A DNA stretch of 64,000 bases from Aquanectria penicillioides. Lineage: Eukaryota > Ascomycota > Sordariomycetes > Hypocreales > Nectriaceae. A model generated the notes under the pieces. That model was not told the DNA's origin, made no database searches, and saw nothing but the letters and a program-made list of their open reading frames with translations. Location: positions 4,340,001 through 4,404,000 of the forward strand of contig PYIU01000004.1 in the NCBI GenBank assembly GCA_003415625.1, given 5' to 3'. This document shows positions 46,118 through 58,695 of the stretch, in pieces (the first letter of the stretch is position 1; each line of letters begins with the position of its first letter). The position numbers and the translations under genes are program-made.

Positions 46118-49100
46118 CCACTGAGTTGTGCACATAAGGGTGAAAACACATGTGCAAAATGTGAGGCCCAAGGACTACAAATACGTGGTCCACGAGGGAG
46201 CAAAGGAGCTATTGTTGTTCACTATGGCACTATCGCATCCGCAAACTCAGTCATGACGAACGCCAGGGAAAGGAACCAATACGCTCAGGACCCGGATCTG
46301 GATGTCTTGTGCTTTGAGATGGAAGCAGCTGGCTTGATGAACAGCTTTCCTTGCCTGGTGATTCGGGGCATTTGTGATTATGCTGACTCGCACAAAAATG
46401 ATGACTGGCACAAATATGCAGCCCTAACAGCTGCTGCATATGCCAGAGAGCTCCTTCTTGTGCTTAAGCCCAGAAGAGAGGCACTATTGCCTTCATGGGC
46501 TAGCAAGCTAGAAATAGGTAAGTAGGTTTGCAACTTCAAGGCCCATTCCTGAGATAGCAGGTAGATTTTACGGTGCCTAATCTATAGAAATTTCCGCCAC
46601 TAGGCATGATATTGAGAGGTCCTTGGAATCACATACGCCAGACTTGCGGCCCTTCGTAATAGAAAATTCACAACTCAAAAATGATATAAAAATGGTGATA
46701 TCAGAAGCTGCGAATGGAATATGGGTAGCCGCTTGATATAAGTCGCATAAGCTAACAGTATTATAGGCTTCTCTTGGCAAAAACATACCTTGACGCCTTT
46801 CAAGATAAATTAACTATAAATGATATCCGAACTGTACTAAAGGGTTTCCAGAATAATGCAAAAGCGTTATGTGGCGACAAAAACGATAACCGAGTCTTAG
46901 AAGATGCATATGATGAAGCAATGGAGAGAATCCATATGCAAACACTTGGTCTCAAGGAGCTTGCGATGAGAATCCTTCTATGGATCACGTGGACGAAGAG
47001 AGAGCTTCAAACGCCAGAAATTCAACATATTCTTGCCACAAAACGAGTAAACAGTCAATTTGACTCTGGAGATCTGCCACGGATTGAGGACATGATCTCC
47101 GTGTGCGCTGGCTTGGTTACTGTTGATCATTTGAGCGACACAATTCGATTGGTCCACTACACAACACAGCAGTATTTTGAGCAGAGGCGGCAAGATCTCT
47201 TCCTAGAAGCAGAAACAAGTCTCATGGAGACTTGCATTACATATCTCTCATTAGATGATTTCGCGGACGGGTTTTGTCTCACCAACGATGCATTCAAGCT
47301 GCGATTGGCGTTTTACCCTTTCTATGATTACGCTGCGCAAACCTGAGGAAAGCATGCATCTCAACTTTTAAATTTTAGTCCTGAAGTATTCTCTTTCCTG
47401 GAGAATAATTCTAAGTTAGAAGCGGCATCGCAGGCTCTCATGGCTTCTGAAGAGAGTACATGGTATTGCGACAAAATTCAAGACATGCCAAGGAATATCA
47501 CGGGGCTTCATTGGGCAGCACATTTTGGCATTGCAGGACTGATTCATGCCCTCCTTGAACGATCACCTGACCCAGATATCAAGGACAGTTATCATCAGAT
47601 TCCGTTGATTTGGGCTTTTCGTCGAGGGCATGTTGGCATAGTTGAGCTATTGCTAATGAAGGAGGCCAGCCCAAACGCCAAATGCGAAGACGGAATGACA
47701 TCGCTACATTTGGCTGCTGTAATGCGACAGGTGGATATTGTCAGGCGATTGCTTGAGCGTGGTGCCTCTCTGGAAGCCATTGACCTTAATGGCAACACCA
47801 TTGTTATTGACTATACCAGACGACGAGTATGCCGGATTTTGGTACGACCTAGGAGCAGCGAGGATCTCAACACAATTGATTGAAATGCTCGCTGAGAACG
47901 GAGTAAACTTAGAAGCAGCTGACGAGAGGGGTCGGACACTGCTTTCCCGGGCTGCTGGAGCTAGGCGCCAGCATGATCTTCAACTACTGCTACAGTACGG
48001 TATTGATATAGAGACTATTGATTGCGTTGGCCGAACACAGCTTTCCTGGGCTGCTAGAAACGGGCACTCAAATACTGTTCAGATTCTGCTTGAAAGTGGT
48101 GCTAATTCGAAGGCAGCCGATCGCAATGGCTGGCAACCATTCACCTGGGCCTCCCATCAGGGACACGTAGAGTGTGGTAAGCTCTTAGTTGCCAATGGTG
48201 TGGACCTGGACACGCCCGATCACGACGGCCTGCTACCGCTCTCATAGGCCTGTCGGCAAGGAAAAATAGAGTTCATCAACCTCCTCCTAAATTACGGTGC
48301 AGACATAAAATCGGCTGATCCCGACGGCCTACTACCACTCTCCTGGGCTTGCCAGCAAGGAAACATAGAGTGCGTCAAGCTGCTACTTGATAATGGTGCG
48401 GACTTTGAATCGCCCAATCATGATGGTCGGCTACCGCTCTCCTGGGCCTCCCAGCTGGGAAACATTGATTGCGTCAAGCTCCTTCTCGACAGCAGTGCGA
48501 ACCTAGAATCAGCTGATCACGATGGCTGAACAGCTCTCCTCTGGGCTAATAGGCGAGGAAATCTGGAAACCATAAGGTTGCTGGTTAGCCATGGCGCAGA
48601 CTTTGAACATGCTGATTACCAAGGCCGAACACTTCTCTTCTGGGCCATTGAGAGACAGCATCTGGAGTGCGTCAAGTTCTTACTAAACATCGGCACAGAT
48701 ACAAAACATTCTAATCATCATGGCCAGTCGCTTCTCTCTTTAGCCATAGCGAATGGAGAGAAAGACTGTGTCCAGCTCCTGCTAAACGGCGGTGCAGACT
48801 TAGAGTCAGCCGATCACAATGGATGAACACCGCTCTCCTAGGCTACTAAGAGCGAAGATGGAGACTTTACGAGATTGTTGCTCCAAAATGGTGCCAATCC
48901 AAATACAGCTGATTGTAATGGCCGGACGCCGGTCTCTTGGGCAACCGAGAGCGGTGATATAGAACATGTTACACTACTAATTACTAGTGGCGCAGACTTG
49001 GATTGCGTTGATCATGATGGCCGAACATTGCTTTCTTGGGCTGTTGGATCAGGGCGTGAAGGTATTGTGCAGTTACTTCTTTCCTACGGCGCTAGCTTGA

Positions 49101-50516
49101 ACTGTATCGACCGAAATGATCGAACATTGCTCTCTCGGGCTGCTGAAGGAGGGCATGAGAATATGTTTTTGTTCCTGCTTCAGAATGAGGGACATTTAGA
49201 CTTCAAAGGCAAAGATGGTCGTTCACTACTTTCTTTTGCTCTTGGAGGGTATGGGGATAAGGAATGGCAAATATTGAAGCCAGGGAAGCCAGCCCGTGTG
49301 GGGATTATAAGGCATCTGCTTGAGAGAGGGGCAAGACTGGATGACTCCGATTATAATGGCCGAACCCTGCTATCATGGGCTGCTGAGCATGGGTTTATCG
49401 ATGGGATTCACCTACTTCTCGAATCAGGAGTGGACCCAGATGTCTCAGACAAAGTTGGCTGAACACCAATGTCATGGGCGTCAGGAGGAGGCGGTAAACA
49501 AGCCATTAGATTACTGCTGGACGCGGGTGCAGATCCTGCGCGGGCTGACACTGGCCGGTCACCTCTCTCTCCTGGGCAGCCGAGAAAGGCAATGCATCAG
49601 CAGTGAGATTTCTTCTCCAGGAATTTGCACATGCAGAGCATGTTGATGACACATTTCGGGGGCTTCTTTCTTGGGCTGCTAAGAAAGGGAATAAATGTAC
49701 TGCGAAACTGTTGCTTGAGGACTGTACGTATCCAGATTCTGCGGCCGAAGCCTGTGGTACAACAGCATCGTGGGCTGCAGGGGAAGGCCACATAACTTTC
49801 TTCACTTTGCTTTTCGAAAAGAAAGTGGATGCGGAAATTGACGTCTGTGGTGATCGGATCTCAGCGTCCCACGCCAAGTCAATGGCAGAGAGCGCAGATG
49901 GACATGGTCAAAATCCACTATCGTGGGCAACGGGTAGGGACATAAATTGGCTATTGACCTGCTGCTCGAAAATAGTGAAGAGTTGAGCTCCACGGACAAA
50001 ATTGAAACGATGTCATTATTCTGGGCAGCCGCAAAGGGGAAAATGGACATCCAGAAGCTTTTATGGACGAACAATGTGAATCCAAAGCACACATATCGGA
50101 ATAGCCACACACTTTTTTCATGAGCCACGGCAACTAAGAATGAAGCATTCTTCAGACAACTAATTGAATGAAAGAGGTCGATATCAATTCTCAAGACAGT
50201 ATCGACCGAACACCTATAGGGTATGCTGCCGCCGAAGGACACGATGACGCTGTCAAGATGTTGATCGAATCGCCGCGAGCTGATATTGATTTGAGCAGCG
50301 CGACAGGTCGAACACCATTGTCCCTAGCTGCAGGAAATGGGGATACACGCCTCTATTACGTTCTGCTGCAGCTGGCCATGCGAAGACCGTCAGATTACTC
50401 CTCAACACGGGAAGAGTCCGAGTAGACGTAACGGACCCGATGAACCAGACGCCGCTGATGTGTGCTATTGCGAATGGGCATGACGCGGTTGAAAAGTTGC
50501 TGCAGTCACCTTGAAT
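46118..50516 (+). pseudogene. PNP/ankyrin NLR-like pseudogene without a NACHT core
   Basis: Starts in the second half of a nucleoside-phosphorylase-like (PNP_UDP) domain: '[17 protein letters not shown]' and '[20 protein letters not shown]'. An intron-like junction (46516-46587) leads directly into the segment normally downstream of NACHT ('RHDIERSLESHTPDLRPFVI', 'LKELAMRILLWITW', 'MISVCAGLVTV', 'IRLVHYTTQQYFE'), so P-loop and Walker B are absent. About 30 ankyrin-type repeats follow (consensus D-x-x-GRTLLSWAAE-x-GH). Stops break the frame at 47344, 48245, 48527, 48824, 48839, 49460 and 50122, at Trp or Arg codons, and there are frame shifts near 46730, 47820, 49550, 50165 and 50345. It once resembled fungal NLR immune/incompatibility receptors; now clearly a pseudogene. 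Confidence 0.85.
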
Positions 50517-50996
50517 TAATTCAAACGATGACACAAGAACTTACAACGAAGCATAGAATTATGAGATCTAAGGCGATGCTGAATTAACTATTCTAGAGCC
50601 TTAAACTTTCCCTTAGCCTTAAAATAGTTTATTTGCAATGAAGAAAACATTTACCCTTTCATATGGCCGTTATTGCCAGGTAGCGATAGCCACCATAAAC
50701 ACCATGAAAGGGCCTTGGCCATAGGTTAGGGAGAAGGGATTGATGATGGGCGATATTTGCATTAAGGAAATGGGAGTATTTCTATATCTAACCGCCATTT
50801 GTGTAATCGCTTTACTCTTTCAACGTGTTGTGAAATCTTGACATGGTGTATACATGCATACACCCCCACACCATCACGTCACCAAATTTGACGCTGACAC
50901 GGAAGCATAATTATCTTCCAGGAACCCGGCACCGTGCCTTGACCAAAACACCATCAAATATTTCAGCTGCTTATAAAGCAATCCTCTATTTTTTGT
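50517..50996. other. Intergenic stretch
   Basis: No gene seen between the NLR pseudogene and the converging DUF3533 gene. Confidence 0.45.
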
Positions 50997-52303
50997 TCAC
51001 ATAGACTCCGAGCTCTCACTTGGCTCACCCTTGCCTCTGAGTTCATTCTCAGCATCCAGGCATCGCTTTCGAATTGAGAACCAAGCCACCACATGTCCCA
51101 CAACCAGCCAACTAAACATGACAGGAAGTGCTACTCGCATCGGGTTTGAGCAGCCAGACCAAACATAGATCAGCATCTCGTATGTCTCGTGGGCAGGCAG
51201 CGCGTAGCCCAACGATACCAGCCCGGGCTCAACTCAAAGGGGAAAATTGCGCTGGCGACATTGACCATGACCCAGCTGACGACGAAGAGGGAAATGAACT
51301 GCAAAGGAATGTAACTCGCGATCAGCGCCTCCATGATGACCCAGTTGACTTCGGTATGGAGCCACATTACAAGCCACGTCAACACAAAGTCTCGGCCGTC
51401 CACGCCCCAGTCCTCGCGGAATGCCCACAGGTATCCTGCCATGGCCAGGGCGCCAACAAAGGAGTACACCTTGCCAATGGCAAAGCGGGTTATCCAGACG
51501 TCGCGGATACTTGCGTGTGTGAAGACCTGGAACTGGTGGCTGATGCCGTTCATTGCAAGCACCAAGAAGAATTGGGCAAGAATGGGAACCACCATGAACG
51601 CTGTATTGTAGTAGACTCGGCTTCCTTGCGTGGTCGGCATGATAAGATCACTAGTGGCAGTGAAGGGGTTGAGATATGTAGTGATGGCGTCGTGGTCGGA
51701 GGTGTTGATGGAGCTGAAGTCGTTCATACCATGCTTGGATTGGTAGTACGCACTCCTAGCAGCTTCAACTAATTCGCTGATTCCACCTCGAATTTGGCCA
51801 TCAGCAACAGTGGGGTATCGTGCTTGGTTGTAGGTATATGTCATCACATCGGCCGGGTTATAAGAAGAGGCTGCAGCACCGCCTTTGACAGCAGCTGATA
51901 GGCGAGAGGAGGCATTCGAGTGGGTGTAGATGCTTGCCCAGTAGTTGCCACGGCAGACAGCATGGCGGACGGAAGCAACATTTGGGAATTCGCTAGACGA
52001 GCGAAACTCAATGGTCGGGAAAGAATCGCTCCGCAGTTGGGAGTAGGCGTCCGAGAGGGCGGTGTTGATGGCTCCGTCGTCATAATCCACGGCGAGGATC
52101 TTGAGAGCCTTAACTCTTGTTGTCTGATGGAAAGCGGTTCCGAAAAAGTTTGACATGATGGCAAGGAACATGATTAGGATGATGACACCCATCATAATCT
52201 TGGGGATGAGCCATGCTTTCCGACGGCCCTGCCACTCTGGGTGATGAAGTCGTCGTCGTCCCAATTCCTCGATTGAGAAGACCTCTTGCGATGGGGGTCC
52301 CAT
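50997..52303 (-). CDS. DUF3533/SNG1-like membrane protein (one frame break)
   Basis: Intronless, starting MGPPSQEVFSIEEL at 52303. An N-terminal membrane helix ('MMGVIILIMFLAIMSNFF') is followed by a large extracellular part with several Ser/Asn sites, then five hydrophobic segments ('VVPILAQFFLVLAMNGISH', 'VYSFVGALAMAGYLWAF', 'DFVLTWLVMWLHTEVNWVI', 'SLFVVSWVMVNVASAIFPF', 'ALPVMFSWLVVGHVVAWFS'). Yeast SNG1 of this family is tied to nitrosoguanidine resistance and flippase regulation. After 'FELSPGWYRW' the frame must shift to read 'GYALPAHETYEMLIYVWSG': the run C3 at 51208-51210 (GGG on the coding strand) is one base short; adding it gives 435 residues. Either an assembly error or a recent mutation that truncates the last helix. 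Confidence 0.82.
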
Positions 52304-54169
52304 TTGAACGGTTGGTTGCGGTTTCTGCCTTTTATTATCAGGCAAGAGAATATTATTAAATGTCTTATTAGGGAATAGAAAAGATGACTACTCGTGTCCA
52401 CTGATGGCCTGACTTTGGCAACATTCTGGGGCTTGATGTATTTATACTGAACGAGTTCCCTACATATTGTGGCCATCCCCTGCAATTCGCCGTCCCCAAA
52501 AAGCCGCTAACCTCGCAGCACTCGGCTATTATCTCAACTTTAATTGCCCGCCAAGAGAGATGCAGATGGGATCTGTAGCAGTTCACAATGATTGGCGTCG
52601 TCCCTCGGTCTCCGAGACTCCAGCATGGCAATAGTGGAGACTGGACCATAGCGCCGGAAAAGGAGAGGAAATTTCGTTCAGAATCTCGACACATCGCCGC
52701 TTGATTGGCCACAGGGCCCGTTATATCCGCTCCCGGATCTACAGGGCTCGAATGCGGCTGGTTGCGCCGGTTGCCTCCCCCGGTGATAAATCTGCTGGTT
52801 CGGTCTATGTCGGAATGCTGCATTATGAAGAGCCAGACAATCAATGCATAGCGAAAAGTCTTTATGCGTTCCCCGTGGTTCCATGTGCCTTGAGTATGAA
52901 TTTTCTTCTGTGTCTCGCTGGTCAATGCCGCCGTATCCACGCAAAGTTTTGGTATCACCTAGGATTGAATGGAGCAAGCAGTTCCTTCATCACAGTCCAT
53001 GCAAAGTCCACGAGGTTTTCCTATTCAAAGACTCCAAGTACATGTATCATGTGATCTTCTCATCATTCTCAAAGTCTTGGTGTTTGTGAAATCCTCCGAC
53101 GTCGCTGCACCTATCACAATGTGGCAAATGTCCGAGACAACATGCGCGGCCACAAATCCGACGATGCCACGAATAACTGGCATTTTAGCCTGGACGTTAC
53201 TACAAGGATTCTTGCTGTTTAAGCCAATAACTTTTCAGATGAACACCATTTCCTAGTCACACAGGCTAGATATCATGCATCGCATATGCCGCCCTGTCTA
53301 GAGCTTCGATTCAGACCTTTTTTCGTCATTCAAGAGCATTCAGGTTTTATCTAGGGCCACTGACAGATTCCAATCCTTTCCAAACTCCCGTGTCACCCTC
53401 GCGGTTTCCGCCAGAGTCAGAACGCGCCGCACAAGCATTGGCTCTTCGCTTCTTTCTCATGATAGTTCGTAGGGTCGACCCTAAAATCCTATCCCCGAAT
53501 GGGGTTTTCTTGCGACTACGCAAAAGTCTTTCGAGACTGATACCAGCAACAACAGTTTCTCGGCTTTCTCATAACTGTCCAACCTTGTGAGAGAGTAGGC
53601 ACCAGCACCTGCTCAACGTCCTATTTCTCCGCTCTCACCATCTACCTCGAGAAATACTCATCACCATGAGTTCAAGTCCTAACATCTCTCTATAATTTCG
53701 TCCCATTTTTCCAGGACTTAATTCCAGTCCTTCTTCATCTGATCGACCTCTCAATTATGATGCCTAATATGCTTACTGGAAAAATGGGCCCTTCCAAATT
53801 GGCTGATTCTTTCAAGTCCTACAAGCGGAGACAAGCGAAGTCGGTTGCGATGGATATCATTGGACCATCCGCTCAAGGGTAAGAGGCAGTGCACATCTGC
53901 CAGAATCCAAAGGTCCTTTTAATGCCCAGTACTCGACCGATTCGGCAGTAGAGCTGTGGTGAGATTACAAGCCCAGGTAAAGTCGATTCCAAAGCTAAGA
54001 ATCTGTCGCTGAGTAGCATAAAACGACCCCATCCGCCGATTCTATCCTCTGCACACGCCAGGGCCCATCTTTAGCCTCACTAAGAAACCGGGGAACCATT
54101 CCGTGGTACAACAAGTTCCGCCGTGCACATTCCGCCTCTCTCTCATCCAAGACGAGCTTCCGAAAAGCC
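52304..54169. other. Long intergenic stretch
   Basis: About 1.9 kb without a gene I can support. A short open frame begins at 53756 (MMPNMLTGKMGPSKLADSFK...) and could be a first exon of a small gene, but no second exon or similarity is evident. The promoters of the DUF3533 and 2EXR genes lie here. Confidence 0.4.
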
Positions 54170-55011
54170 ATGGCGGACGCGTCGGCAGCTACCACTTGCG
54201 CGTTTCCTCGGTTCTCGGACCTCCCTCCAGAGCTGCGCAGCTTGATATGGCACAAGGCCTTGCCAGACACTGACGTCCCAGCTTTGTTCTTCTACAAAAG
54301 GGGATGTTGGCAATTAGAATACAAGCTTGACCTTGACCCCACGTCCGTCCCCGGCACGTACGAGTGGTCACACGAGTTTCGCACTGAACTTATAGACCCC
54401 GTACCGGTCACTCCAGTTCTACTGTCCGTCAATCGGGAGGCCCGCAGCATCGCGTTGGCCTGGGCTGAGTCGCAGGGTTTCAAGATACGCTTCTCCGAGG
54501 AAAGGCAGTGCTTCGTCTGCGAGCGCCATTTTGAGAAGGAAATTGATGCGCTGTATGTCTCCGTTGACAGACTCTACGATTTCTGCGTCGAGCCAATCGA
54601 ACCGATATTAGATCCTAATATGCTCGATCAAATGATATCTGGTCCCATAGGTCAGTGGCATGTTGCCGTGCCCGAGGAATGGCTCTGGGAGGAATCTCAA
54701 ACGTTAAGCGAGATGGTCTGTCAATACTACAACCCCAACATGATATCAATCATTATAGAAGCACCACCGGATCTCCGAGGAGTGGAAGACGATACCAAGG
54801 TGCAGCGGCGCTGGGAGCTTCACAGTGCGGGGGGAGAAAATATTCCTGGAATCGGACCAAAAGCAAGTTCGAATGGGATGATGGAGAGCATCATTGCAGC
54901 AAAGCTTTCTATGAGAAGATTGAAAAAATTTCCCAAGATATAGTGGAGGACTTAATCCGTAATCCCAGAGAAGCATTCGAGTTCCGGCCTGTCTTTGCCA
55001 TAAAAAAATGA
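54170..55011 (+). CDS. 2EXR-domain protein (one frame break)
   Basis: Begins MADASAATTCAFPRFSDLPP. The 2EXR (formerly F-box-like) motif is 'FPRFSDLPPELRSLIWHKAL', followed by 'VTPVLLSVNREARSIALAW', the characteristic order of this fungal family of unknown molecular role. Reading ends early unless one base is added near the G6/A4 runs at 54829-54840; then 'KYSWNRTKSKFEWDDGEHHC' and a helical tail ending 'FEFRPVFAIKK' follow, total 280 residues. Without the correction the protein would end at 54943 with a non-family tail. Single exon. Function not known. Confidence 0.75.
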
Positions 55012-55184
55012 ATGGGGTCCATCGCGAGAGTATCGAGGATGCCCAGGACGCCAATATCAAGGTTATTAGTACCACTTTGCTCCGATATGTGTCTACATGA
55101 TCATTTGTAAGAGTTTGAGCAAGTTTCGCGGGTTATCCAGGCGTTTAAAGTCTATTTATCGATCTGTTATTATTGCAGAGACGC

Positions 55185-56322
55185 TCATTTACCAATATGC
55201 TGGTTGACAAAGTCGAGGATCGGCTGAATATATAGATCCCAGCCGGGAACGTTGGGACTCTATATATGGTCAATGGGTCGACTCTATGTTAGACAGAATA
55301 CAATCAACTTACAGTATACTTATCATCGAATACATGCTGCGCATCGGGTTCATAGCATTCGACAACTGGTACGCCCATATCCTTCAGCTTCTTCGCAAAC
55401 ATGTTGCTCTGCGCTGGCTCAACAAGGAAATCACCTGTTCCATGCAAAATGGCGGTTGGTGGATATGAGGTCTTTCTTTCAAGGAGGCGCAAAGGACTCA
55501 TGGTCTCAACAAACTTAGTCAAATCATCATCGTCAGCGAACTTTTCTTGGTGGAACACAGCTCTCAGAAGTGACCGCGGGGGCCGGCACATGGCCCTCCA
55601 TAGTTGCATGGCCGCCTGGAGCCGAACGCGTTTGGTATATCGGAAATCTGTTTGGAGGTACGTGGACAAAACTTCGTCCGTCATCAGATCCTGCTCGTCC
55701 CAGTCCAAGGCGTCTGTGATGAAGTTTGCTGGATCGCGGTCCTCCAAGAATGCATCCAGCTCTGATGTTGAGAATTCGCCTTCCCATGGGGGAGGTTCCC
55801 TGGATGGATCGGGGCGGTGAAGAGTTTCTTCTTGGTATCTGGCGCCAAAAAGTCGACAATTCCGTAAACATCGATGACGACTTTCGGAGGCGGGTTCAAA
55901 TAGTGGCCCATCAGACCCACGAGAGTACCACCGGAAGACTCGCCACAGATAACATAGCGGTCTACGTCGATAAGGTCACTTCCCACGATTTCAGCCAAGT
56001 TGGACCAGCACCATGCTACAGCTTCAAGGCAATCCTCTAATTCGTCATCAAGCCGAGCTTGTGGCCCGAGGCGATAGCTGTGCGATACGAGATGATATCC
56101 GCGCTGAACGAAACCAGGTCCCAGCCATGAGAGCGGGAGATAGTGATGGCCGCCTGTAAATGCACCGCCGTGCGTCCAGACAACAAACGGAGCCGGCGAC
56201 TTCGGTGGTGGATCAGCCGGCCAAACACGCACGCTCAGCTCAGCTCCGCTTTTCGACTCGAAGCTGTGGTCCGAGAAGCCCGGTGGAAGTGGGCGGGATA
56301 GCAGTGCGTTTTCAGTGGCCAT
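55185..56322 (-). CDS. Alpha/beta hydrolase (HSL/esterase type), one frame break
   Basis: Two exons (55313-56322 and 55185-55259; 53-bp intron). The oxyanion-hole motif is 'FVVWTHGGAFTGGHHY', the nucleophile elbow 'YVICGESSGGTLVG', the acid in 'AILHGTGDFLVEP' and the base in 'DAQHVFDDKYT'. The second exon adds the last helix ('GWDLYIQPILDFVNQHIGK'). The frame changes near the G4 run at 55811-55814 (C4 in coding direction), where a fifth C gives 361 residues in one frame. As it stands the second half is out of frame. A soluble esterase or lactonase-like enzyme is likely; substrate unknown. It starts at 56322 after a leader without targeting signal. Confidence 0.8.
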
Positions 56323-56750
56323 TTTGGTGTTGAGTCTCGACGAGCTGTAACTGCAGCGCAGAGCTAATTTTCCAATAAGTCCTTTTAACCTTTTAAACTG
56401 TTTTCAAAAAACCAATATCAATGATAAATCATGCCAAAGTTATGGTTCGTTGGCATCGCCATGTCCTAGATCAAGTCCTATCACTCCATCGCGACTCGTC
56501 TCAAGCCCCACATCCTGAACCACCTGCCAACTTGGGCCACGGCTGAGCCACAATGTTGGTTAAAGGACGTCCCTTTGGGGCTTTATCTAGGCCGTTATTC
56601 GTGAAGCTGCTCGGTTACTCGGCTCCAGTTAAGCTTCTTGCTCCGCGGGGCGACAAAGGGACCTGGCGATGGCGAGATGCGAACTCAGCAACTCGATATC
56701 CTCAAACAAGTCCAAAAGTCCTATCAGATATCACTTTTATTATCGCTGCA
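56323..56750. other. Intergenic stretch
   Basis: Promoter of the hydrolase gene and 3' region of the sulfatase. No gene seen. Confidence 0.45.
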
Positions 56751-58695
56751 TTAAGTAAAGTAATTCCAATGATTTGTCCAATCGAACCCTTGTTTTTGGA
56801 GACCTGGCATTTGCGTGAATGAGCTCACAGCCTCTTGGTTTTCCGCTTCAGCAAAGTACCCCAACGAGCACTCTGAGAACCACATCCTAGGTTGGTTCTT
56901 GTAAAAGCTGTCATAGCGCACATCCAACGCTTGCTTCAAGCTCTGCACATCGCCTCTGGGATGCAACACTTCCCATGGCCGGGTGCAGGCTCTGTTTTTG
57001 CACGTCTTAAGCACCATAATGAGAGCATTGAGACGAGTGACGACCTCTTCGAGGGGTCGTCCTGCAAGTCGATATGTTGAAGCGTTAGTTTCCACGCTCG
57101 CCAGATTGTTAATCTGGTGCTCATCGGACTGACTGGTTGTCAGCCTAGTCATCAATTTCGTCATTATTTCCTCTACTCACCTTCAGGTCGAAAAACTCTG
57201 TTTCGTTGGTGCACCAGACAGAGTAGTAGAGGCTGTATTCTTCCGAGACAATTCTCAGCCCTTTGTATGTGTTATTCGTGTAGTAATTATGCCATTGGCC
57301 CGCCTCTCGATTTTTGTCGCTACGGCCTCCGTTCAGGCCCTCAGGAACGCCCTATACAGTTGTTAATACTCGGGGACATCACACAGCACGTTTGTTTCTC
57401 ACAGGTCCCCAGTATTCGATGGCGGCATGTTCATGTCTCGGTACGCTGTCACTTAGCCCACTTAATGGAATAGCGATCCCATCCAGTTCCTTGTTTATGC
57501 CAGCAATACCAAGCACCGTTGAGCTGACATCTGTATGCGTCGTTACGGCATCAATAGTGCCTCCTCTAGCAACACCCGGGCCTCGAATGAAGAATGGAAT
57601 ATGAATGTCGGTATCTTTGGTAAAATTAGTAACACCTCGAATCTAGTAGGCTTTGCAATGCTCACCATATCCACACTCTTTTCCCGGGTGCATTTGGTGT
57701 TGGCTAATGTGATATCCATTATCTGTAGTGTAGATGATGAACGTATTGTCAAGTTGTCCAGACTCTTCGAGTTTCTTGATGAGCTCAGCAACCATTTCAT
57801 CAACAGCCTGTAGAGCTCGCAGGCGTTGGCGTTGGTAATGGTCATTATAAGCAATGGTCGACTCATTTAACTGAGGAAGATCCCTGATCCAACTTACGGC
57901 CCCCTCAATTGGCGTATTGAAGCTTCCGTCCCGAGGAATGACATAGTCTTCGAATAGTTGCGCATGTCGGGGTGCAGCCTTGGGTTCTTCCAAGTATGAA
58001 AGGTCCTTTTCTGTATCTATAACCCAGTTGGAGTGAGGCGCAATAGGCGAAACAGTGAGAAAGAAGGGGTCTTCTTCTTCCAATGCTTCATCGAGCCAAG
58101 CAAGAGCCTTTTTCGATACAACGTCAGTGGAATATTGTCCAGCGTAGCTAACAGGCTCCTCGCCGTTGTGCGTCATTTTCGCATTCCAGTATTGATATGT
58201 GTAAGGATCCAGCAGAAAATCGGACCCGTTGAAGCCTCTCGCGAAAGGCCGGTCATAATTGTCCACGGAATGAAAATTCCACAACTTTCCGACGTAATAA
58301 GTGTTGTAACCAGCCTCTTGCATCCACAAGAAGAGGTTGTCATCATTGACACCTTGATCAACAACTTTAGGATACCCACCATGAGGCGGAGATACGTTTG
58401 TGACATTATGATTATGTGCCGCTCTGCCTGTCCACAGAGTCGCACGGGAAGGGCAGCACAGAGCTACCGTGCAATAATGTTGGCTGTATGCAGTGCCTCC
58501 ATCCACGATTAAATCCTATCATTTTGTTAGAGCATGTAGTTCATCTTTTCCAACAAAAATTACCTTTAAATATGGCATATGAGCGACACTTTCCATATGC
58601 AAGTCCTGGTCATCTGTGAGGATGAACAGAATGTTTGGACGGCGGCATGTCGCCAGCTGTCCAAAGAGAAGCAGCGCAAGACTCGGGAGCCGCAT
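56751..58695 (-). CDS. Secreted sulfatase (arylsulfatase/alkaline-phosphatase superfamily)
   Basis: Five exons (58564-58695, 57666-58515, 57403-57614, 57181-57351, 56751-57128) encode 580 residues with frame kept throughout. A signal peptide is seen at the start (MRLPSLALLLFGQLATC). The first metal site is 'RPNILFILTDDQD'. The formylglycine motif C-x-P-S-R is 'CCPSRATLWTGR', with Cys64 as the residue to be modified. 'GYNTYYVGKLWNF', 'FLTVSPIAPHSNW' and 'NTFIIYTTDNGYHISQH' complete the metal and sulfate sites. Fungal secreted sulfatases release sulfate from aryl or sugar esters, often under sulfur shortage. It is divergent from an MFS transporter across a 496-bp region with a spaced repeat motif, so the two may work together. 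Confidence 0.92.

Noticed and set aside
47440..49990. Separate small ankyrin-repeat genes
   Set aside because: The pieces are pieces of one frame broken by single stops and shifts, with continuous repeat spacing, so they are one pseudogene.
53756..53990. Possible small gene starting MMPNMLTGKMGPSKLADSFK
   Set aside because: A donor-like gtaaga follows the first 120 bases, but no convincing next exon or known family could be found, so it is not listed as a gene.
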